A DNA stretch of 64,000 bases, from assembly GCF_024749285.1 (NCBI RefSeq), contig NZ_CP087196.1, positions 1,984,001 to 2,048,000 of the forward strand, given 5' to 3'. A program made the position numbers and the translations under genes. Positions 24,404-33,685 of the stretch are shown piece by piece (position 1 is the first letter of the stretch; each line of letters starts with the position of its first letter). The DNA is from Pseudomonas sp. B21-015. Its GTDB lineage: Bacteria > Pseudomonadota > Gammaproteobacteria > Pseudomonadales > Pseudomonadaceae. The notes under the pieces are model-generated. The model searched no databases. It saw nothing but the letters and a program-made list of their open reading frames with translations, and was not told the DNA's origin.

Positions 24404-26004
24404 AACCCTCGTCCAGCACACTGCGCGTCGTCGAATGGGACGAACTTCCGCCGAGCGTTCGGCAGATCCCTGAGGGCTACAACCCCATTGCCGAAGGGAT
24501 TCTAATGGCACACCAGGTGGACTGGCTGCGCATCCAGGCACAGATCAAGCTCTGCGAAAAAGGCCGTCGTACGGGTATCACTTTCGCTGAAGCTCTGGAT
24601 TCCGTGATCACCGCTGCTTCGCAAAAGTCTGCGGGTGGTATGGACTGCTTTTACATCGGTGACACGAAGGAAAAAGGCCTGGAGTTCATTGGCTACTGCG
24701 CCAAGTTCAGTCGGGTTATGGCCGAGGCTCAGGCATCGGGCGTCAGCGAGATCGAGGAGTTTCTGTTCGAAGACCAGGACGACACGGGCAACACCCGGCA
24801 GATCAACGCCTACCGCATCCGTTACGCCTCCGGCTTCAAGATCGTTGCGTTGTCTAGTAACCCGGCCGGCGTTCGCGGCCTGCAGGGAAAGGTCATCATC
24901 GACGAAGCAGCGTTTCACCGAGATGTATCCGCCGTGCTCGATGCCGCTACCGCGCTCCTGATCTGGGGCGGTCGGATCGTCATCATCAGTACCCACAACG
25001 GCAAGGGCAACGCGTTCAACCAGATGGTCAACGACATCCGGGACAAACGTTACGGCGACAGCGCCGAAGTCTACCGGGCCACCTTTGACGACGCCGTGGC
25101 CAACGGTTTGTTTGAGCGCGTGTGCTTCATGGCCGGCAAGGAAGCCACCGCCGAGGACAAGGAAGCCTGGTACAAGAAGATCCGCAATGCCTACGGCCCC
25201 CGCAAGGCACAAATGCGGGAAGAATTGGACGCTGTTCCCCGCGACGGCAACGGCGTGTGCATCCCCGGCGTGTGGATCGATGAGGCCATGCGCCCCGGCC
25301 GAATCGTTCTGCGCCTGGCGCTGCAAGATGACTTTACCCAGCAACCCGTTCAACGCCGCGATGCCTATGTTGAGGACTGGATAGAGCGGAATCTGGCGCC
25401 GCTTGTAATCCAACTCGCTCCAGATCTGCGCCACTACCTGGGCATGGACTACGCCCGCCATCGTGACTTTTCCATCGCCTGCCCGATGTCGGTTGACCAG
25501 TCTCGTCACCGGGACGTGCCCTTTGTCATAGAGATGCACCGTGTCCCCGCACGTCAGCAGAAGCTGGTGTTGTTCTATACCCTGCGCCGGTTGCCTCGTT
25601 TTAGCGGCGCGGCGCTCGATGCCTCGGGCAACGGCGAAACGCTTGCCGAAGAGACCGCCGACGAGTTCGGCCACAACCTCATCAAACAGGTCAAAATCAG
25701 CCGGGCCTGGTACGGCGCCTGGATGCCGAAGTTCGTCGGATTGTTTGAAGACAACACCATCACCATGCCCCAGGACGACAACCTGCACCAGGACGTGCGC
25801 GCCATCGAGACAGTGGATGGCATCCCGATGATCGTGAAAGCCCGTTCACAAGACCTCAAAGACCCGGATCTCTACCGCCACGGTGACTTCGCGGGAGCTG
25901 GCGCACTGGCCAACTTCGCCACGCTGGAAGTCACCTCCGGCCCGGTATCGGTCAAATCACGCCGCCCTCGTCAGGGCAAACGAATGACTCAGGGGTACGC
26001 ATGA
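24400..26004 (+). CDS. Large terminase subunit (Mu Gp28-like)
   Basis: 534 residues. ATPase part with a Walker A-like CEKGRRTGIT (52-61) and Walker B KVIIDEA (164-170), followed by SSNPAGVRG and ISTHNG coupling motifs; the C-terminal RNase-H-like nuclease part begins near DYARHRDFS and includes ALDASGNGE. Drives headful packaging of phage DNA with adjoining host DNA. Overlaps the portal gene start. Confidence 0.94.
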   Translation: MKPSSSTLRVVEWDELPPSVRQIPEGYNPIAEGILMAHQVDWLRIQAQIKLCEKGRRTGITFAEALDSVITAASQKSAGGMDCFYIGDTKEKGLEFIGYCAKFSRVMAEAQASGVSEIEEFLFEDQDDTGNTRQINAYRIRYASGFKIVALSSNPAGVRGLQGKVIIDEAAFHRDVSAVLDAATALLIWGGRIVIISTHNGKGNAFNQMVNDIRDKRYGDSAEVYRATFDDAVANGLFERVCFMAGKEATAEDKEAWYKKIRNAYGPRKAQMREELDAVPRDGNGVCIPGVWIDEAMRPGRIVLRLALQDDFTQQPVQRRDAYVEDWIERNLAPLVIQLAPDLRHYLGMDYARHRDFSIACPMSVDQSRHRDVPFVIEMHRVPARQQKLVLFYTLRRLPRFSGAALDASGNGETLAEETADEFGHNLIKQVKISRAWYGAWMPKFVGLFEDNTITMPQDDNLHQDVRAIETVDGIPMIVKARSQDLKDPDLYRHGDFAGAGALANFATLEVTSGPVSVKSRRPRQGKRMTQGYA

Positions 26005-27497
26005 ACAAGAGAGGCCTGTGGGTCAGCCCCACCGAATTCGTCAGCTTTGCCGACGCCAAGCGCAGCTCCACACTTGACCAACACATTGCCACCCGTGGGC
26101 GCTCCAGCGCGAGCGGCTCTAGTGGCGTCAACCTGCCCAACCCAGACCCAATCCTCAAGGCTCAGGGCAAAGACATTACGGTCTACCGCGACCTGCGCAG
26201 TTCGGCATTGGTCGGCGGCAACGTTCGGCGCCGCAAGGCCTCGGTGCTGTCGCTGGAGCGCGGCATCAAGCGCGGCGACGCGTCCACCAAAGTCGAGCGC
26301 TTTATCCGTGATTGGCTGGCCGACCTCGATCTTGATCGCATCATTCGCGAGCTGCTCGATGCGCCGCTGTTTGGGTATCAACCCGTAGAGCTGATGTGGA
26401 AGCCGGTGGGCATGAATCTGACGCCGGAAGATCTGCTCGGCAAGCCGGCCGAATGGTTCTTTTACGACAAGGACAACGAACTGCGTTTTCGCTCCAAGGA
26501 CGCGGGCCAAGACGGCGAGCTGTGCGACCCGCAGCGCTTTATCGTTGCCCGGCAGGACGCGACCTACGCCAACCCTTATGGCTTCCCGGACCTCAGCATG
26601 TGCTTCTGGCCGGCGACCTTCATGAAGGGCGGCCTGAAGTTTTGGGTTCAGTTCACCGAGAAGTACGGTAGCCCGTGGGTCATCGGCAAACACCCACGCG
26701 GCGCTACGGATGGCGAAACTGATTTGCTGCTCGATAGCCTTGAGGCCATGGTGCAAGACGCTGTGGCGGCCATCCCGGACGATTCCAGCGTGCAAATCAT
26801 CGAAGCCGCCGGCAAAGCCGGCAGCGCCGAGGTGTACCGCGAGCTGTTGGAGTATTGCCGCAGCGAAATCAACGTCGCCATGCTCGGGCAAAACCAGACC
26901 ACCGAAAAGGACAGCAATCGCGCCAGCGCGACAGCCGGCGCCGAAGTCACTAAGGACATTCGCGACGGCGATGCCGGCATTGTTGCCGCCTCATTAAATG
27001 CGTGCATTCGCCTGGTCGTCGATCTCAACTTCGGCACCGACGTCGTGGCGCCTCTGTACGAGTTGTGGGAACAGGAGGAAATCGACAAGACCCTGGCCCA
27101 GCGCGACAAGGCCCTGACCGAGTCCGGCGTGAAGTTCACTGACGCGTACTGGAAGCGCACCTACAACCTGCAGGACGGCGATCTCGCATCGGCGGCGGCC
27201 CCCGTCGATTCGCCAGAGTTCGCCGAGCCGACCGTGCGGCCACTGCTGGATCAGATCGCCCTCGACCAAGCCATCGACAGCTTGCCCGCCGAAGCGCTGC
27301 AACAACAGGCCGAGCAGGCCATGGCCCCGTTCATCGAAGCACTTCAACGCGCCCGCGATGACTCAGAGGCCCTCGGCCTGTTGGCCGAGGCGTTTCCGCA
27401 GATGGACGGCGAGGCGCTTCAGCAACAGCTCGCCAACCTGTTGTTCATCGCCGACACCTGGGGCCGGCTGAGCGCCAGCGCCGACCGGGAGGATTGA
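26001..27497 (+). CDS. Portal protein (Mu Gp29, DUF935)
   Basis: 498 residues. Conserved DUF935 segments: PDPILKAQGKDITVYRDLRS, DAPLFGYQPVELMW, and FTEKYGSPWVIGKHPRGA followed by MLGQNQTTEKDSNRASA. It forms the ring at the head vertex through which DNA enters and leaves. The ATG overlaps the terminase stop (ATGA type). Confidence 0.93.
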   Translation: MNKRGLWVSPTEFVSFADAKRSSTLDQHIATRGRSSASGSSGVNLPNPDPILKAQGKDITVYRDLRSSALVGGNVRRRKASVLSLERGIKRGDASTKVERFIRDWLADLDLDRIIRELLDAPLFGYQPVELMWKPVGMNLTPEDLLGKPAEWFFYDKDNELRFRSKDAGQDGELCDPQRFIVARQDATYANPYGFPDLSMCFWPATFMKGGLKFWVQFTEKYGSPWVIGKHPRGATDGETDLLLDSLEAMVQDAVAAIPDDSSVQIIEAAGKAGSAEVYRELLEYCRSEINVAMLGQNQTTEKDSNRASATAGAEVTKDIRDGDAGIVAASLNACIRLVVDLNFGTDVVAPLYELWEQEEIDKTLAQRDKALTESGVKFTDAYWKRTYNLQDGDLASAAAPVDSPEFAEPTVRPLLDQIALDQAIDSLPAEALQQQAEQAMAPFIEALQRARDDSEALGLLAEAFPQMDGEALQQQLANLLFIADTWGRLSASADRED

Positions 27498-27498
27498 T

Positions 27499-28329
27499 AT
27501 GGCCGCCTCGGAAAAGCGCCTCAGCCCGACCGACCTCAAAGCCATCTTTGGCCTTGAGCCCGCGAAGGCCATCGCCTACCTCAAGTTCAAGGGCTACGCG
27601 GTCACCTGGAACTGGCAGGACATGCTCGACCAGGCGCACGACCAGGCTTTCACCGTCGCCAAGGCCATGCGCCTCGATCTGCTGTCTGATATTCGGGCGG
27701 CGCTGGAAACCGCGCTGCAGGACGGCCAAACGCTCAAGCAGTTCATCACGAACATGCAGCCGACGCTGGAAGCCCAAGGCTGGTGGGGGCAACAGGTCAT
27801 TGTCGACAGCGAAGGCGTCGGCGAACTGGTGCAACTGGGAAGCCCGCGCCGGCTCAAGACGATCTATCAGACCAACCTGCAAAGCGCCTACATGGCTGGC
27901 CGTAAGGCCGAGATGGAACAAACCACCGAGACGCACCCGTACTGGATGTACGTGGCCATCCTGGACGGCAAGACGCGGCCGAGTCACCGTGCGCTCCACG
28001 GCCAGGTGTTCCGCCACGATGACCCCATCTGGTCGGCGATCTTCCCGCCCAACGGATTCAACTGCCGCTGCCGCGTAGTTGCGTTGAGTGAGGCGGCCGT
28101 CAAGCGCCGGGGCCTGACCGTCGTATCGAGCGCGGGGCGGTCGTTCACCGAAACCGTCGAGACTGGAACGGACAAGCGCACCGGCGAAATCAGAAAGGCC
28201 ACGGTCACCGGCCTTCGCACCACCGATGCCGAAGGCCGGGCTATCACCTTCCGCACAGATCCGGGCTTCAATCACGCGCCAGGCACTGGCCTGGTCGAGG
28301 CGTTGAAACGCAAAGAGGCGGCCGCTTAG
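27499..28329 (+). CDS. Phage head morphogenesis protein (Mu Gp30/SPP1 Gp7-like)
   Basis: 276 residues. The signature YLKFKGYAVTWNWQDMLDQA, then YQTNLQSAYMAGRKAEME, then WSAIFPPNGFNCRCRVVALS is typical of the Mu Gp30/SPP1 Gp7 minor head proteins. The CRCR motif is the usual end of the domain. It follows the portal after one base. Confidence 0.92.
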   Translation: MAASEKRLSPTDLKAIFGLEPAKAIAYLKFKGYAVTWNWQDMLDQAHDQAFTVAKAMRLDLLSDIRAALETALQDGQTLKQFITNMQPTLEAQGWWGQQVIVDSEGVGELVQLGSPRRLKTIYQTNLQSAYMAGRKAEMEQTTETHPYWMYVAILDGKTRPSHRALHGQVFRHDDPIWSAIFPPNGFNCRCRVVALSEAAVKRRGLTVVSSAGRSFTETVETGTDKRTGEIRKATVTGLRTTDAEGRAITFRTDPGFNHAPGTGLVEALKRKEAAA

Positions 28330-28339
28330 GAGGCGCACC

Positions 28340-28816
28340 ATGTTCACCGTTGAAATGGATCACCAGCGTCTGCAGGACGCTTTGCGGAAAGTTGAGTGGG
28401 CCGTCGGAGATCTCGCACCGCTGATGCGCAGCACTGCCACCGAGTTGCTGAGCCAGACAGAAGAAAACTTCGAAAGTGAGGGGCGGCCCGACTGGACTGA
28501 CCTATCCGATACCACGACGGAGCGACGGGAAAAAAGCGGCAACTGGCCCGGTCAGATATTGCAGATCAGTGCGGCGGGGCTGGCGGCCTCGGTCATCAGC
28601 CTTGCAACCGACAGCTCCGCGCTAGTCGGCAGTAACAAATCCTATGCGGCGATGATGCACTTCGGCGGGGAAAAATCGGAGTTCCCGCACCTGTGGGGTG
28701 ATATTCCGAGCCGGCCGTGGTTGCCTATGGACGCCGAGGGTGTCATCCAGCCTGAAGCAGAGGAAGCAATTCTCGGGCTCGCGCTGCGTCACTTAGAAAA
28801 AGCCGCACGCCTGTAA
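28340..28816 (+). CDS. Virion morphogenesis protein (Mu GpG-like)
   Basis: 158 residues; matches the GpG family (MHFGGEKSEFPHLWGDIPSR PWLPM-type ending, with RPDWTDLSDTT at the front). In Mu GpG is an assembly protein for the head/tail junction. Preceded by GGAGG. Convergent with the RES-domain cargo gene. Confidence 0.87.
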   Translation: MFTVEMDHQRLQDALRKVEWAVGDLAPLMRSTATELLSQTEENFESEGRPDWTDLSDTTTERREKSGNWPGQILQISAAGLAASVISLATDSSALVGSNKSYAAMMHFGGEKSEFPHLWGDIPSRPWLPMDAEGVIQPEAEEAILGLALRHLEKAARL

Positions 28817-28826
28817 CCCCCTCAGA

Positions 28827-28882
28827 AGCGTTTGCATCGCCATTTGGCTGCGGTTCATCGAACCGCATTGGTCTCAAACGCT
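28827..28882. terminator. Nested hairpins between gpG and the RES cargo gene
   Basis: Outer arms AGCGTTTG (28827-28834) and CAAACGCT (28875-28882) enclose a perfect inner hairpin TGCGGTTC-ATC-GAACCGCA (28849-28867). It lies between two convergent genes, so it probably terminates one or both transcripts, although no U-run follows. Confidence 0.45.
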
Positions 28883-28931
28883 GTAAACGCTTTATAAAGC
28901 CGCCCAGCTATCCTGTCCGTGGGGATCTGGC

Positions 28932-30206
28932 TTACCAATCCCAATCATCATCATGATCTGGGTACTGGCCAAATGGATCGACGTCGTTACCCGTGTGCCC
29001 TTCGTCATCAAATTTATAATCGACTTCTTTGATCTTGTGCCGAACAAGAGTTTCAGGAACGTACTCAATACCACGAGTCGGTTTGTTCGGATCGTGTGGT
29101 GGCCGCAATACCTCGCCAGCCGATTCCATCGAGATCACATGAGCAAACAAAACAATGTTCAGCCCACCACTATTTTGAGCGGAAGAAAAGATCACTCCAT
29201 CGAATCGAGGTGTGTGCTGCGTAGAGAGATACTCAGCGATCACTTGTGTCGTTAGATACTCATGCTCTTGGTTCGGTAGAACGGGGCTTTTAATTTTCTG
29301 GTGAAACGTGCGCAGAAACCTGCGGCGCTCCATTTTTAACCGGCACTCAGGGTCAAATAGGCTCAAGGGAGCATGTTCGTAAGCGTCCTCAAGTCGTTGG
29401 AAATCAAGAACCCTCAAGTCTCGCGTTAATCTGAACTGCCCACTTATGACACTTCCACCGATTGCTGGTCGCAGCTCTGCAACGCAGGTTTTCCGATCAA
29501 AGGCGCCGTAAAAAACTGGAACACCTTCGGGGTTCATTCGGCCCGCGCGCGCTTTCTCCTTTGGTGGGGCAGCTAACTTTTCAGCAGGATTGATTGCTAT
29601 CACCCGTGCATCATCTAGTGACTTGCATTCGCGGGCACGAAACAGTTCTCTGCAATCACTAGCCTTGAGCGTACGCACCACAGCGTCTTCATTCAGGTCA
29701 GACGTCCTGAGGTTTCGGAACGAGTCAATACTCCCGAAAAGCCATTCCAAAAACTGTTTACCGCTCTGATTAAAGAAGCGGCTTTTGTGCATGATGCCGG
29801 TTCGAAAGTCTTGCCACTTGCGCTCGGCTTCTATCGGTCGTAACTGGCGGGGCATGTACAGACCGAACTCTTCAAATCGGGCTTCGCCGCCTTGCCTTAT
29901 GTCCCAATGGGAACAAGTCACCAACTCACCACATACATCGCCGACCAAGGCGTCATCGGTGTCGTCGCAACCTAACATTTCAGCAACATGAAAATTGAGT
30001 TCGTCACCTCTCTCCCAAACGGAGGTGTTTTCGAAGAATGACCACATTGCATCGGCTACCCAATCTGAAAGCAGCTCTATCGTGATGGCTTTCCGTTTTT
30101 TCTTGCAGTAGAAGCATTTGGCCGAGGCCCCCTCATTTTTGATGAGTGCTTTCAGGTACTCATCGCCAACACATCCGTAACAAACCACTGCGTCCTGATC
30201 ATCCAT
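28932..30206 (-). CDS. HEPN/RES-domain protein (cargo gene, possible NAD+-degrading toxin)
   Basis: 424 residues. The N-terminus has a four-cysteine zinc site (C9-x2-C12, C31-x2-C34), followed by a helical HEPN-type region, then a RES domain (about 175-370: ELFRARECKS, GRMNPEGVPVFYGAFDRKTC then VAELRPAIGG, HEYLTTQVIAEYL). RES enzymes of toxin-antitoxin pairs consume NAD+. No Xre antitoxin gene is adjacent. It is on the opposite strand within the head operon, in visibly more A/T-rich DNA, and is probably horizontally acquired cargo. Anti-phage function is inference. Confidence 0.8.
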   Translation of the reverse strand: MDDQDAVVCYGCVGDEYLKALIKNEGASAKCFYCKKKRKAITIELLSDWVADAMWSFFENTSVWERGDELNFHVAEMLGCDDTDDALVGDVCGELVTCSHWDIRQGGEARFEEFGLYMPRQLRPIEAERKWQDFRTGIMHKSRFFNQSGKQFLEWLFGSIDSFRNLRTSDLNEDAVVRTLKASDCRELFRARECKSLDDARVIAINPAEKLAAPPKEKARAGRMNPEGVPVFYGAFDRKTCVAELRPAIGGSVISGQFRLTRDLRVLDFQRLEDAYEHAPLSLFDPECRLKMERRRFLRTFHQKIKSPVLPNQEHEYLTTQVIAEYLSTQHTPRFDGVIFSSAQNSGGLNIVLFAHVISMESAGEVLRPPHDPNKPTRGIEYVPETLVRHKIKEVDYKFDDEGHTGNDVDPFGQYPDHDDDWDW

Positions 30207-30294
30207 ACCAAACCCCTGCTAACAGTGCGAAGCGTATTGAGCCTCCCCGGATCATCGCATTGGCGCCGGGCCGCTCCAAGCTTTGACGCCCGCA

Positions 30295-30315
30295 CTCTTT
30301 AAACCCGATTAAAAG
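30295..30315 (+). promoter_or_regulatory. Late-promoter element 2 (upstream of the protease/capsid block)
   Basis: CTTTAAACCCGATTAAAAG from 30297, identical to element 3 and one base different from elements 1 and 4. It lies 57 bases upstream of the protease start and right behind the RES cargo gene. Corresponds in place to the Mu PI promoter. Confidence 0.72.
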
Positions 30316-30371
30316 TCCTGGTCCACTCGTTGGCCCAGGCTGTGCGCATCACCTCCACGCAGCACACAGCC

Positions 30372-31391
30372 ATGAAACCACTGCACATCTTCAAACCCGG
30401 CACGCATACCGCTATGAATGGCGTCAGTTTCGACTTTAGCGAGTCCGATCTGGCCGCCACAGTGAAAGCGTATGACCCGGCTCTGCACGAAGCCCCGATG
30501 GTCATCGGGCACCCCCAGCATGACGCCCCGGCCGCTGGCTGGGTCAAGTCACTGACGGCCACCGCCCAAGGCCTGATCGCCGAGCCGCAACAGGTCGATG
30601 TCTCGTTCGCCGAGCAGGTAGCCAAGGGCAGCTACAAGAAAATTTCCGCCTCCTTCTATCACCCCAGCGCCGCCAATAACCCGGTACCGGGCGTGTATTA
30701 CCTGCGCCACGTTGGTTTCCTCGGCGCTCAGCCGCCAGCCGTGAAAGGCCTTCGGCCCATCGAACTGGCCGACGGCGAGGAAGGCGTTGTCGAGTTCGGC
30801 GACTACGGCCACGAACTCAACTCCGACATGTGGCGCCGTTTCCGTGAATGGCTCATCGGCAAATTCGATAAAGACACCGCCGACCAGGTGGTCCCGTCGT
30901 GGGCCATCGACAGCCTCGCCGAAATCGCCCGACAGCCCGAGCCGGGCAATCAACCCGCTTTCTCCGAACCCACCCGATCCACCGAGGTAACCAGCATGTC
31001 CGACAAAGACCCAGCCGCCCTTGAGGCGGAGAACAAACGCCTGAAGGCCGATATCGCCAAACGCGACAAAGCCGCTCGTACCGCCGCGCAGGAAGCCATC
31101 CACGGGGCGAACGTCGAGTTCGCCGAAAAGCTGGTGGCGGCGGGCATGAAGCCGGTGCACTCCCCGGCGGTGATTGCCGCGCTGGATTACGCCGACTCCA
31201 GCGAAACCCCGCTGGAGTTCGGCGAAGAAGACGCCCGCGAGCCGTTGAGCGACGGCCTGAAAGCGATCTTCAGTGACCTGGCCGGCGGCGTCAGCTTCGC
31301 GGAAGTCGCCACCAAAACCCGCGCCGGCAAGACCGTTCCCCAAACCACCAACCCACTGCTGGCGGACGCCGAAGCCCGCGCTAAACGATAG
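30372..31391 (+). CDS. Head maturation protease/scaffold (Mu GpI-like)
   Basis: 339 residues. Protease part up to about residue 190 (PLHIFKPGTHTAMNGVSFDF, VIGHPQHDAPAAGWVKSL, YLRHVGFLGAQPPAVKGL) followed by a coiled-coil scaffold part (ALEAENKRLKADIAKRDKAA). I chose the ATG at 30372 from the family start MKPLHIF; an earlier TTG at 30330 is in frame. No clear SD is visible, which is unusual for this phage. Confidence 0.85.
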   Translation: MKPLHIFKPGTHTAMNGVSFDFSESDLAATVKAYDPALHEAPMVIGHPQHDAPAAGWVKSLTATAQGLIAEPQQVDVSFAEQVAKGSYKKISASFYHPSAANNPVPGVYYLRHVGFLGAQPPAVKGLRPIELADGEEGVVEFGDYGHELNSDMWRRFREWLIGKFDKDTADQVVPSWAIDSLAEIARQPEPGNQPAFSEPTRSTEVTSMSDKDPAALEAENKRLKADIAKRDKAARTAAQEAIHGANVEFAEKLVAAGMKPVHSPAVIAALDYADSSETPLEFGEEDAREPLSDGLKAIFSDLAGGVSFAEVATKTRAGKTVPQTTNPLLADAEARAKR

Positions 31392-31399
31392 GAGGCCCC

Positions 31400-31768
31400 A
31401 TGGCCACGTTTACTCAACCGAAAGATCCGGGCGACTTGCTGCTGGTCGAAGTCTGCCCCGGCTGGACGAAGGACAAAGTCACGCTGCTGGGCGGGGTGAA
31501 TTACGCGTTCGGCCAGGTGCTGGCGAAAGTCTCCGGCAAGTACCAGGTGGTCGACCTCGCCGGCACCGGCGCGGCCAAAAAATCGGTAGCGGTTTTGATT
31601 GAAGCCGTGGACGCAACAGCCAGCGACCAGCCGGGTGTGGTGATCTCACGCGGCGCCGTCGTCGATCTCGCCGAATTGACCTGGCCGGTAGGCATCACCG
31701 AAGCCCAGAAGGCCACCGCCCTGGACGAACTCAACGCCCTGGGCATCGTTGCCCGTACGGCCCTCTGA
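31400..31768 (+). CDS. Head decoration protein (lambda D-like)
   Basis: 122 residues, Gly/Ala/Val-rich beta protein (GDLLLVEVCPGWTKDKVTLL ... VVISRGAVVDLAELTWP). The position between the protease and the major capsid gene fits the decoration protein of lambda-D type that caps the capsid trimers. An AGGAGG SD precedes the ATG. Confidence 0.75.
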   Translation: MATFTQPKDPGDLLLVEVCPGWTKDKVTLLGGVNYAFGQVLAKVSGKYQVVDLAGTGAAKKSVAVLIEAVDATASDQPGVVISRGAVVDLAELTWPVGITEAQKATALDELNALGIVARTAL

Positions 31769-31781
31769 TCTGGAGTACTCC

Positions 31782-32762
31782 ATGAATCTGCAAGACATGT
31801 TCAGCGTCGCCAACCTCACCGCCGCCGTGAACAAGCTCCCCGCAATTCCCGGCAAAGTCGGCGCGATGGGGCTGTTCGATGAAAAAGGCGTCACCAGCAC
31901 CAGCGTCGTTATCGATGAACGCGAAGGCCGCCTGGTGCTGGTGCCCAACACCTCGCGCAATGACGACCCGGCCCCGATCAAGGGCAGCAAACGTAAACGC
32001 AAAACGTTTGAAACGCTGCACCTGCCGCTCAACCGTCCGATCCTGCCAAGCCAATTGCAGGGCGTTGCCGCGTTCGGCCAGGAGGACACCACCGCGCCTG
32101 TGGCGACGGTAATCAACGACAACCTGCAGGAGCTGAAAAACAGCATCGAAGCCACCCGTGAATTCCAGCGTGTGGGCGCTCTTCGCGGCAAGCTGCTGGA
32201 TGCGGACGGTGAAATCATCACCGACCTATTCAAAGAGTTTGAAGTCACCCAGAAGAAAATCCCGGTGGCGCTGAGCAATGCCGGCACCAACGTACGCAAG
32301 GCCTGCCTCGACGCAAAACGCTATTCCGAATCCAAACTGGGCGGCGTGATGGTCACGGGTTTCCGCGCACTGTGCGGGCCGGATTGGTTCGACGCCTTTA
32401 TCGACCATGAAAAAGTCAAAGCCGCATTTGCCAACTATCAAGAGGCGCAGGATCGCCTCGGCGGCGATGTGCGCTCGGGCTTCACCTTCGGCGGCATTGA
32501 GTTCATCGAGTACGACGTCACCGTCAGCGGGCAGCGTTTCATTCCGGCCGACATCGCCCAGGTGTTCCCGGTGGCCCGTGGCGTGTTCCGCATGTTCAAT
32601 GCCCCGGCGAACTACAACGAAACCGTCAACACAATTGGCCAGCCGTTCTACAGCAAGGCCGAAGAACGGAAAATGGGCAAAGGCTGGGATCTGGAAGCCC
32701 AGGCGAACCCGTTGGCCATGTGCCTGTTCCCTGAAGCCCTGGTCGAGCTGAAGGCGGGTTAA
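31782..32762 (+). CDS. Major capsid protein (phage capsid E family)
   Basis: 326 residues. MNLQDMFSVANLTAAVNKLP, then GLFDEKGVTSTSVVIDEREG, then FNAPANYNETVNTIGQPFYS are typical of the lambda-E type capsid family. The start at 31782 has GGAG upstream; the longer frame starts without a ribosome site. It follows the decoration protein. Confidence 0.9.
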   Translation: MNLQDMFSVANLTAAVNKLPAIPGKVGAMGLFDEKGVTSTSVVIDEREGRLVLVPNTSRNDDPAPIKGSKRKRKTFETLHLPLNRPILPSQLQGVAAFGQEDTTAPVATVINDNLQELKNSIEATREFQRVGALRGKLLDADGEIITDLFKEFEVTQKKIPVALSNAGTNVRKACLDAKRYSESKLGGVMVTGFRALCGPDWFDAFIDHEKVKAAFANYQEAQDRLGGDVRSGFTFGGIEFIEYDVTVSGQRFIPADIAQVFPVARGVFRMFNAPANYNETVNTIGQPFYSKAEERKMGKGWDLEAQANPLAMCLFPEALVELKAG

Positions 32763-32765
32763 CCC

Positions 32766-33197
32766 ATGCGCTACTGCACCCGTGCTGATATCGGCAATGC
32801 CATCCCGGAGATGACGCTGATCCAGCTCTCCAACGATGACCCCGCCGCCGGGCTGCCCAACGAGACCGTTATTGAGGACGGCGTGCGGCAGGCAGAAGAG
32901 TTGGTGGATGGCTACCTTCGCGGGCGGTACAACCTGCCGCTCGACCCGGTGCCGACCGTGCTGCGGGATGCTGTGGTGTATCTGGCGCGGCATTGGCTGT
33001 ATCAGCGCCGGCCCGAGGGCGCGTTGCCTGATGCGGTGAAGGACAGCCGTAAGGACACCATCAAGCTGCTGGAAAGCATTCGCGACGGAGTGGTCACTCT
33101 GGGCATGCCCACAGGCCACGCCGCGCCCGAGCCGGGAGAGATCCGTGTGCGGGCACGTTCTCAACAGTTTGGCGCTGATACATGGGAGCGCTATTGA
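32766..33197 (+). CDS. Mu Gp36-like head protein (DUF1320)
   Basis: 143 residues. The pattern YCTRADIGNAIPEMTLIQLS, then EELVDGYLRGRYNLPLDPVP, then LARHWLYQR is diagnostic of DUF1320 (Mu Gp36), a head-completion/connector protein. It follows the capsid gene after three bases and overlaps the next start (TGATG). Confidence 0.9.
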   Translation: MRYCTRADIGNAIPEMTLIQLSNDDPAAGLPNETVIEDGVRQAEELVDGYLRGRYNLPLDPVPTVLRDAVVYLARHWLYQRRPEGALPDAVKDSRKDTIKLLESIRDGVVTLGMPTGHAAPEPGEIRVRARSQQFGADTWERY

Positions 33198-33685
33198 TGA
33201 GCGTCGTCCTGCCTAAAACCCAAACCGAGCAACTGCTGGAGGCAACGTGTGCTCGTTTGCAGGAACACTTCAGCAAGGAATTGATGGTCGAGCTATTTCC
33301 CGAAAATCCAGCCGGGTACCGGCTCAACCATCCACGCGGTTCGATCTTGCTGGCATACGGAAAATCAACCTTTGGTGGTTCAGAGGCCGGCGATTCGATG
33401 TTCCAGGCGCGCAACATCGTTATCCGATTGACCCTGGTATTCCGCCAACTCAATGGCAAGGATGGCGTGATCAGCTACCTCGATCAGATCCGTGCATGCC
33501 TGACTGGCTGGTTTGCACCACATTGCGATCAGGCCTGCCGTCCCGTCGCAGAGCAGTTTATCGGGCAAATGACCGGCCTCTGGCAATACGGCCAGGACTT
33601 CGCACTTCGTGCCACTCAGATACAGGCCCCGCTCCCAAGCGGTCCACCTTTACCGCCCAATCTCCAATTTGAGGAAACCCCATGA
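33197..33685 (+). CDS. Mu Gp37-like minor head/tail joining protein
   Basis: 162 residues. SVVLPKTQTEQLLEATCARL ... NIVIRLTLVFRQLNGKDGVI fits the Gp37 family (DUF1834-type) of Mu-like phages that completes the head-tail joint. The ATG at 33197 overlaps the preceding stop. Confidence 0.8.
   Translation: MSVVLPKTQTEQLLEATCARLQEHFSKELMVELFPENPAGYRLNHPRGSILLAYGKSTFGGSEAGDSMFQARNIVIRLTLVFRQLNGKDGVISYLDQIRACLTGWFAPHCDQACRPVAEQFIGQMTGLWQYGQDFALRATQIQAPLPSGPPLPPNLQFEETP

Noticed and set aside
30549..31343. 264-codon minus-strand frame opposite the protease/scaffold gene
   Set aside because: Antisense to the Mu I-like gene, no SD and Gly/Phe-rich shadow composition.
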